Shown piece after piece: positions 25,853 to 28,742 of a DNA stretch of 28,742 nucleotides. The stretch is from Bacteroidales bacterium. Lineage in GTDB: Bacteria > Bacteroidota > Bacteroidia > Bacteroidales > Bacteroidaceae. Each line of letters starts with the position of its first letter. Positions within the stretch are counted from its first letter, which is position 1. The translations under genes and the position numbers were made by a program. The stretch covers positions 1-28,742 of the forward strand of contig SFJN01000008.1 of NCBI GenBank assembly GCA_004555055.1. Direction: 5' to 3'. The notes under the pieces were generated by a model, which saw nothing but the letters and a program-made list of their open reading frames with translations, had not been told where the DNA came from and ran no database searches.

Positions 25853-25990
25853 GCTGAAGGTGTGCCAATGCCCCCGAAAACAGCGGCAAAGGGATGTTTT
25901 GGGGGCTTTTTCTTTGTGTTTTTATGCAAAACTGCGGCACGGCGTGTCAGTTCCTCCAGGGCAACTGCGGTGTTTGTCGCCTTTTTTTGA

Positions 25991-25998
25991 TAATTTTG
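25991..25998 (+). promoter_or_regulatory. Putative -7 element of the restriction-modification operon
   Basis: TAATTTTG fits TAnnTTTG and lies about 120 bases before the hsdM ATG. The nearest TTTG (25973-25976) is 14 bases upstream, too close for the consensus, so the call is tentative. Confidence 0.4.
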
Positions 25999-26116
25999 CT
26001 GCCTGAACAAGCAGGCAGATGAGGTAAACATCATTGTGGTTTGTTGTTTGCACCCTCTCTTTAGGTCAACTGCCTGCCCGAAAAAACAACGAAAAACCAA
26101 AAAGAACCGGAATACT

Positions 26117-27709
26117 ATGGCGAAGAAAGCAAAAGCAGTAAAAGAGAAGTCCATCGAAGACCGTATATGGGACAGTGCGAACAAGTTGCGTGGAAATCTT
26201 ACGGCTTCGGAATATCAGAATGTGGTGTTGGGACTCGTTTTTCTGAAATATATCAGCGACTGCTTCGATAAGCGTTACAACGAGCTTGTGGAAGAGGGTG
26301 AAGGCTTTGAGGAAGACCGCGACGAATATACTGCCGAAAACGTTTTTTGGGTGCCGCAGGATGCCCGGTGGAAGAACATTGCCAGCATGGCGCACAGCCC
26401 GAAGATTGGACAGGTCATCGACCATGCACTCGAAGAGATTGGGAAGGAGAATCCCAAGCTCAAGAAGGTGATGCCCAATAACTATTCCCGTCCGGAAATC
26501 GACAAGATCCGTCTGGGCGAGGTGGTGGAGATTTTCGACAACATGGACATGCACGCCCATGGCGAGGGCATCGACCTCTTCGGCCGTGTCTACGAATACT
26601 GCCTGCAGAACTTTGCCGCCGAGACCCAGTCGTCGGGCGGTGAGTTCTATACGCCATCGTGCATTGTGCGTACCATCGTCGAGGTGCTCCAGCCTTTCGA
26701 GGGGCGTGTCTACGACCCAGCCTGCGGTTCGGGCGGCATGTTCGTCCAGAGCGCCAAGTTTGTGCAGCAGCATCAGGGCAACCTCCGCAAGGTCAACATC
26801 TTCGGTCAGGAGTTCAACGCCAACACCTGGAAGATGGCCCATATGAACCTTGCCATCCGCGGTTTGGATGCCGACCTGGGTGAAAGCTGGGGCGACTCGT
26901 TCGGCGACGACAAGCACGCCAACGAGAAGTTCGACTTCATCATGGCCAATCCTCCCTTCAACATGAGCGAATGGGGGAGCAAGCGTCTGGCCGATGATGT
27001 ACGTTGGAAGTATGGCGTACCGCCCGAGAGCAATGCCAACTATGCGTGGATTCAGCATATGGTGCATCACCTTTCGCCCACAGGCCGCATCGGCCTTGTG
27101 CTTGCCAACGGTTCGCTGACGACCACCACCGGTGGAGAGGGCGAAATCCGCAAGCGTCTGATAGAGGCCGACCTGGTGGAAGGCATTGTCGCCATGCCCA
27201 ATCAGCTGTTCTACAACGTGTCGATTCCGGTTTGCGTGTGGTTCTTCAACCGCAAGAAGCAGAACCCCGGCAAGGTACTTTTCATCGATGCCCGATCGAT
27301 GGGTATGATGGTCGACCGCACGCACCGCGAGCTCAGCGACGACCAGTGTCGCTACGATACGGTGAAGAAGGAGGACAAGCCCTGGGCCAAGCTTCCCACC
27401 GAGGAATGCGATGTACAGCGCATCGCCGCCGCTTTCCGTGCCTACGAGGCGGGAACGCTCGAGGATGTGAAGGGTTTCTGTAAGGTGGCTACGCTCGAAG
27501 ACATTGCCGCTCAAGACTATGTCCTCACTCCCGGCCGCTATGTGGGCATTGCCGACGAGGAAGAGGATGCCGAGCCTTTCGAGGACAAGATGAAGCGTCT
27601 GACAACCGAACTCGGTGACCTCTTTGCAGAGAGCCACCGCCTTGAGGCTGGAATTCGTGAGCAACTCGCAGGAATTGGATTTAAGGTAAAGGGATATGAA
27701 TCAGAATAA
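26117..27709 (+). CDS. hsdM: Type I restriction-modification DNA methyltransferase subunit HsdM
   Basis: This 530-residue protein is a full-length HsdM. The N-terminal HsdM_N domain (IEDRIWDSANKLRGNLTASE, then VVLGLVFLKYISDCF) covers about 10-150. The N6-adenine methylase domain carries motif I DPACGSGGM at 200-208 (SAM binding), the target-recruiting GGEFYTP at 174-180, and catalytic motif IV NPPF at 278-281. With HsdS it methylates adenine in a bipartite DNA site; HsdR, needed for cleavage, is not in the window. The ATG at 26117 (MAKKAKAVKEKSIEDR) is the usual family start. The C-terminus ends GYESE, and the stop codon lies inside a 9-bp satellite that also encodes the start of the next gene, a 14-base overlap. 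Confidence 0.95.
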   Translation: MAKKAKAVKEKSIEDRIWDSANKLRGNLTASEYQNVVLGLVFLKYISDCFDKRYNELVEEGEGFEEDRDEYTAENVFWVPQDARWKNIASMAHSPKIGQVIDHALEEIGKENPKLKKVMPNNYSRPEIDKIRLGEVVEIFDNMDMHAHGEGIDLFGRVYEYCLQNFAAETQSSGGEFYTPSCIVRTIVEVLQPFEGRVYDPACGSGGMFVQSAKFVQQHQGNLRKVNIFGQEFNANTWKMAHMNLAIRGLDADLGESWGDSFGDDKHANEKFDFIMANPPFNMSEWGSKRLADDVRWKYGVPPESNANYAWIQHMVHHLSPTGRIGLVLANGSLTTTTGGEGEIRKRLIEADLVEGIVAMPNQLFYNVSIPVCVWFFNRKKQNPGKVLFIDARSMGMMVDRTHRELSDDQCRYDTVKKEDKPWAKLPTEECDVQRIAAAFRAYEAGTLEDVKGFCKVATLEDIAAQDYVLTPGRYVGIADEEEDAEPFEDKMKRLTTELGDLFAESHRLEAGIREQLAGIGFKVKGYESE

Positions 27710-28559
27710 TCAGAATAATCAGAATAATCAGAGTGCTCAGAATAATCAGAGTGCTCAGAATAATCAGAATAATCAGAATAGTCGGAATTCTCAGAATAAT
27801 CCGATTATTCCGAGTTCTCCGAATTCTCTGACCCCACCGACATCATTCCTTCCCCAGCATGGCCACTACCGCCATTTGCGAGTATATCAGGTTACAGAGA
27901 TCATCTACGATATCACTTATTACTTTACCCAGCACTTTCTGAGCCGTGGAGACCGTACCGTTGACCAAATGGTGCAGGCTGCACGCAGCGGAAAACAAAA
28001 CATTGCCGAGGGCAATCAGGCGGCTGCAACATCCAGCGAGACGGAAATAAAATTGACCAATGTGGCTAAGGCGAGTCTTGAGGAGTTGCTCGATGACTAC
28101 GAGGACTACCTTCGAGTACGTAACCTCAAGCAGTGGGACAACCAACACCCACGATATGAAAAGATGCGTGCATATGCCAGAAGTAATGAGTTCTCCAATG
28201 AATACGCGCTAAAGATAAGTCTGATGAGCGATGAGGAGATTGCCAATCTTTGCATCACATTGATTCATCAAGCCATGTCGATGCTTCACAATCTCTTAGC
28301 AACCATGCAAAAACGATTCGTCACCGAAGGGGGCATCAAGGAACGTATGCACAAGGCACGCACAGGTTATCGTCAGCAACAAGACAGTCGTCTTGAAGAG
28401 TTAGAGCGCACCATTTCTGTTTTGCAGCAGCAACTGACACAAGCAAAAGCTGAGGTTGCAGAGTGGAAAGTAAGGTATGAAGACTTGAAGCAACGTGCCG
28501 TCAATGCTTTCCGGCAACAAAAAGAGGAAATGGAAAGACAGAAAAAGGAAATGAAATGA
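27696..28559 (+). CDS. Four-helix-bundle suffix-domain protein in the type I RM operon
   Basis: Residues 56-150 of this 287-residue protein form a four-helix domain related to the 23S rRNA intervening-sequence protein family: YRHLRVYQVTEIIYDITYYF, then DRTVDQMVQAARSGKQNIAEG and KASLEELLDDYEDYLRVR. A C-terminal 'suffix' region to about 215 follows, then a likely coiled coil (225-287; LEELERTISVLQQQLTQA..). Such genes are known between hsdM and hsdS in Bacteroidetes, but their job is not established. A structural or regulatory partner of the methylase is inference. Residues 2-50 are an Asn/Gln/Ser/Pro-rich tail encoded by a 9-bp satellite. The ATG at 27696 is the only upstream ATG that keeps the full domain, so the tail is probably translated. 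Base composition is more AT-rich than hsdM. Confidence 0.85.
   Translation: MNQNNQNNQNNQSAQNNQSAQNNQNNQNSRNSQNNPIIPSSPNSLTPPTSFLPQHGHYRHLRVYQVTEIIYDITYYFTQHFLSRGDRTVDQMVQAARSGKQNIAEGNQAAATSSETEIKLTNVAKASLEELLDDYEDYLRVRNLKQWDNQHPRYEKMRAYARSNEFSNEYALKISLMSDEEIANLCITLIHQAMSMLHNLLATMQKRFVTEGGIKERMHKARTGYRQQQDSRLEELERTISVLQQQLTQAKAEVAEWKVRYEDLKQRAVNAFRQQKEEMERQKKEMK
27702..27827 (+). repeat. 9-bp coding satellite (about 14 units)
   Basis: Fourteen in-frame 9-base units run from 27702. CAGAATAAT appears in units 1-3, 5, 7, 8 and 11, CAGAGTGCT in units 4 and 6, and the rest diverge gradually to CCGATTATT, CCGAGTTCT and CCGAATTCT. Units 1-11 encode mostly QNN, and later units P-x-x. The hsdM stop codon TAA (27707-27709) is inside unit 1. 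Confidence 0.95.
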
Positions 28560-28646
28560 TGAAATGGTATGCTTTATCCTGAGAGTCTTATAAAAAGAGA
28601 CTTTGAGAATAAACGAAAGGCCAATAAAAAAAGAATAGAAAAAAGT

Positions 28647-28742
28647 ATGAGTGAGTGGAAAGAATATAAGTTGGGAGATTTGTACGACGTACATAATGGA
28701 TTGAGTAAAGGAAGGAAATTCTTTGGCTCAGGTTATCCATTT
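28647..28742 (+). CDS. hsdS: Type I restriction-modification specificity subunit HsdS (partial, 3' end outside window)
   Basis: The first 32 codons read MSEWKEYKLGDLYDVHNGLS followed by KGRKFFGSGYPF, the standard opening of an HsdS target-recognition domain (WKEYKLGD...G...). HsdS chooses the DNA site for the HsdM/HsdR complex. The gene runs off the window, so the recognition domains cannot be read. An in-frame ATG at 28569, ten bases after the previous stop, would add 26 lysine-rich residues (MLYPESLIKRDFENKRKANK..). I prefer 28647 because it matches the family start, but the upstream start is open. The stretch is strongly AT-rich compared with hsdM, as is common for exchanged specificity genes. 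Confidence 0.88.
   Translation, partial: MSEWKEYKLGDLYDVHNGLSKGRKFFGSGYPF

Noticed and set aside
25598..26184. Overlapping minus-strand frames (74-139 codons) between the ATPase and hsdM
   Set aside because: Products are rich in Pro/Arg/Phe with no domain, and they overlap each other and the repeat-rich region.
26066..27664. Minus-strand frame of 532 codons opposite hsdM
   Set aside because: hsdM has intact SAM and NPPF motifs; the opposite frame has none.

Overview
The window comes from a Bacteroidales bacterium, most likely a Prevotellaceae-like lineage. The evidence is several promoters of the Bacteroidetes type (TTTG about 20 bases before TAnnTTTG), start codons without Shine-Dalgarno sequences, lipoproteins with acidic residues right after the lipid-anchored cysteine, secreted proteins ending in type IX secretion (T9SS) sorting tails, the DUF5723 outer-membrane family, and a four-helix-bundle 'suffix domain' gene inside a type I restriction-modification locus. 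Most of the window looks moderately GC-rich; the right end turns AT-rich. The species cannot be fixed from this sequence.

Layout. 1-492 is non-coding and holds large hairpins and a dispersed repeat. 493-3951 (minus) is a two-gene envelope operon: a 652-residue lipoprotein followed by a DUF5723 outer-membrane protein. 3952-4457 is non-coding and holds the operon's probable promoter and two more copies of the dispersed repeat. 4458-7674 (minus) is mtaB (tRNA methylthiotransferase), a family-2 glycosyltransferase and a short RsmI-like methyltransferase, read from a promoter so close to mtaB that the message may be leaderless. A 54-residue lipoprotein with its own promoter and terminator is transcribed divergently (7937-8101). 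8346-10341 (plus) is an EamA transporter and a lipoprotein esterase. 10458-13910 (minus) is an AraC-type regulator and a secreted GH2 glycosidase, the latter with an apparent leader of about 375 bases.

14570-23910 (plus) is a run of four exported proteins: a 603-residue protein built of about six beta-rich repeats, a subtilisin-family (S8) peptidase, a 1202-residue protein made of three copies of a beta-domain/LRR/beta-domain module, and, after a terminator and a new promoter, a YD-like protein. The peptidase and the last protein end in recognisable T9SS-type tails; the other two have related but weaker endings. The first three are probably one operon of surface or secreted cargo.

The right end is defence-like or mobile. 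A DUF4143 AAA ATPase (minus) is preceded by three 33-bp tandem repeats at its promoter. Opposite it starts a type I restriction-modification operon: hsdM, a four-helix-bundle suffix-domain gene whose N-terminus is encoded by a 9-bp satellite overlapping the hsdM stop codon, and the first codons of hsdS, cut by the window edge. hsdR is not in the window. The most unusual items are the satellite-encoded tail and hsdM overlap, the 33-bp repeats upstream of the ATPase, the modular T9SS-type cargo operon, and the hairpin and dispersed-repeat non-coding DNA at the left.
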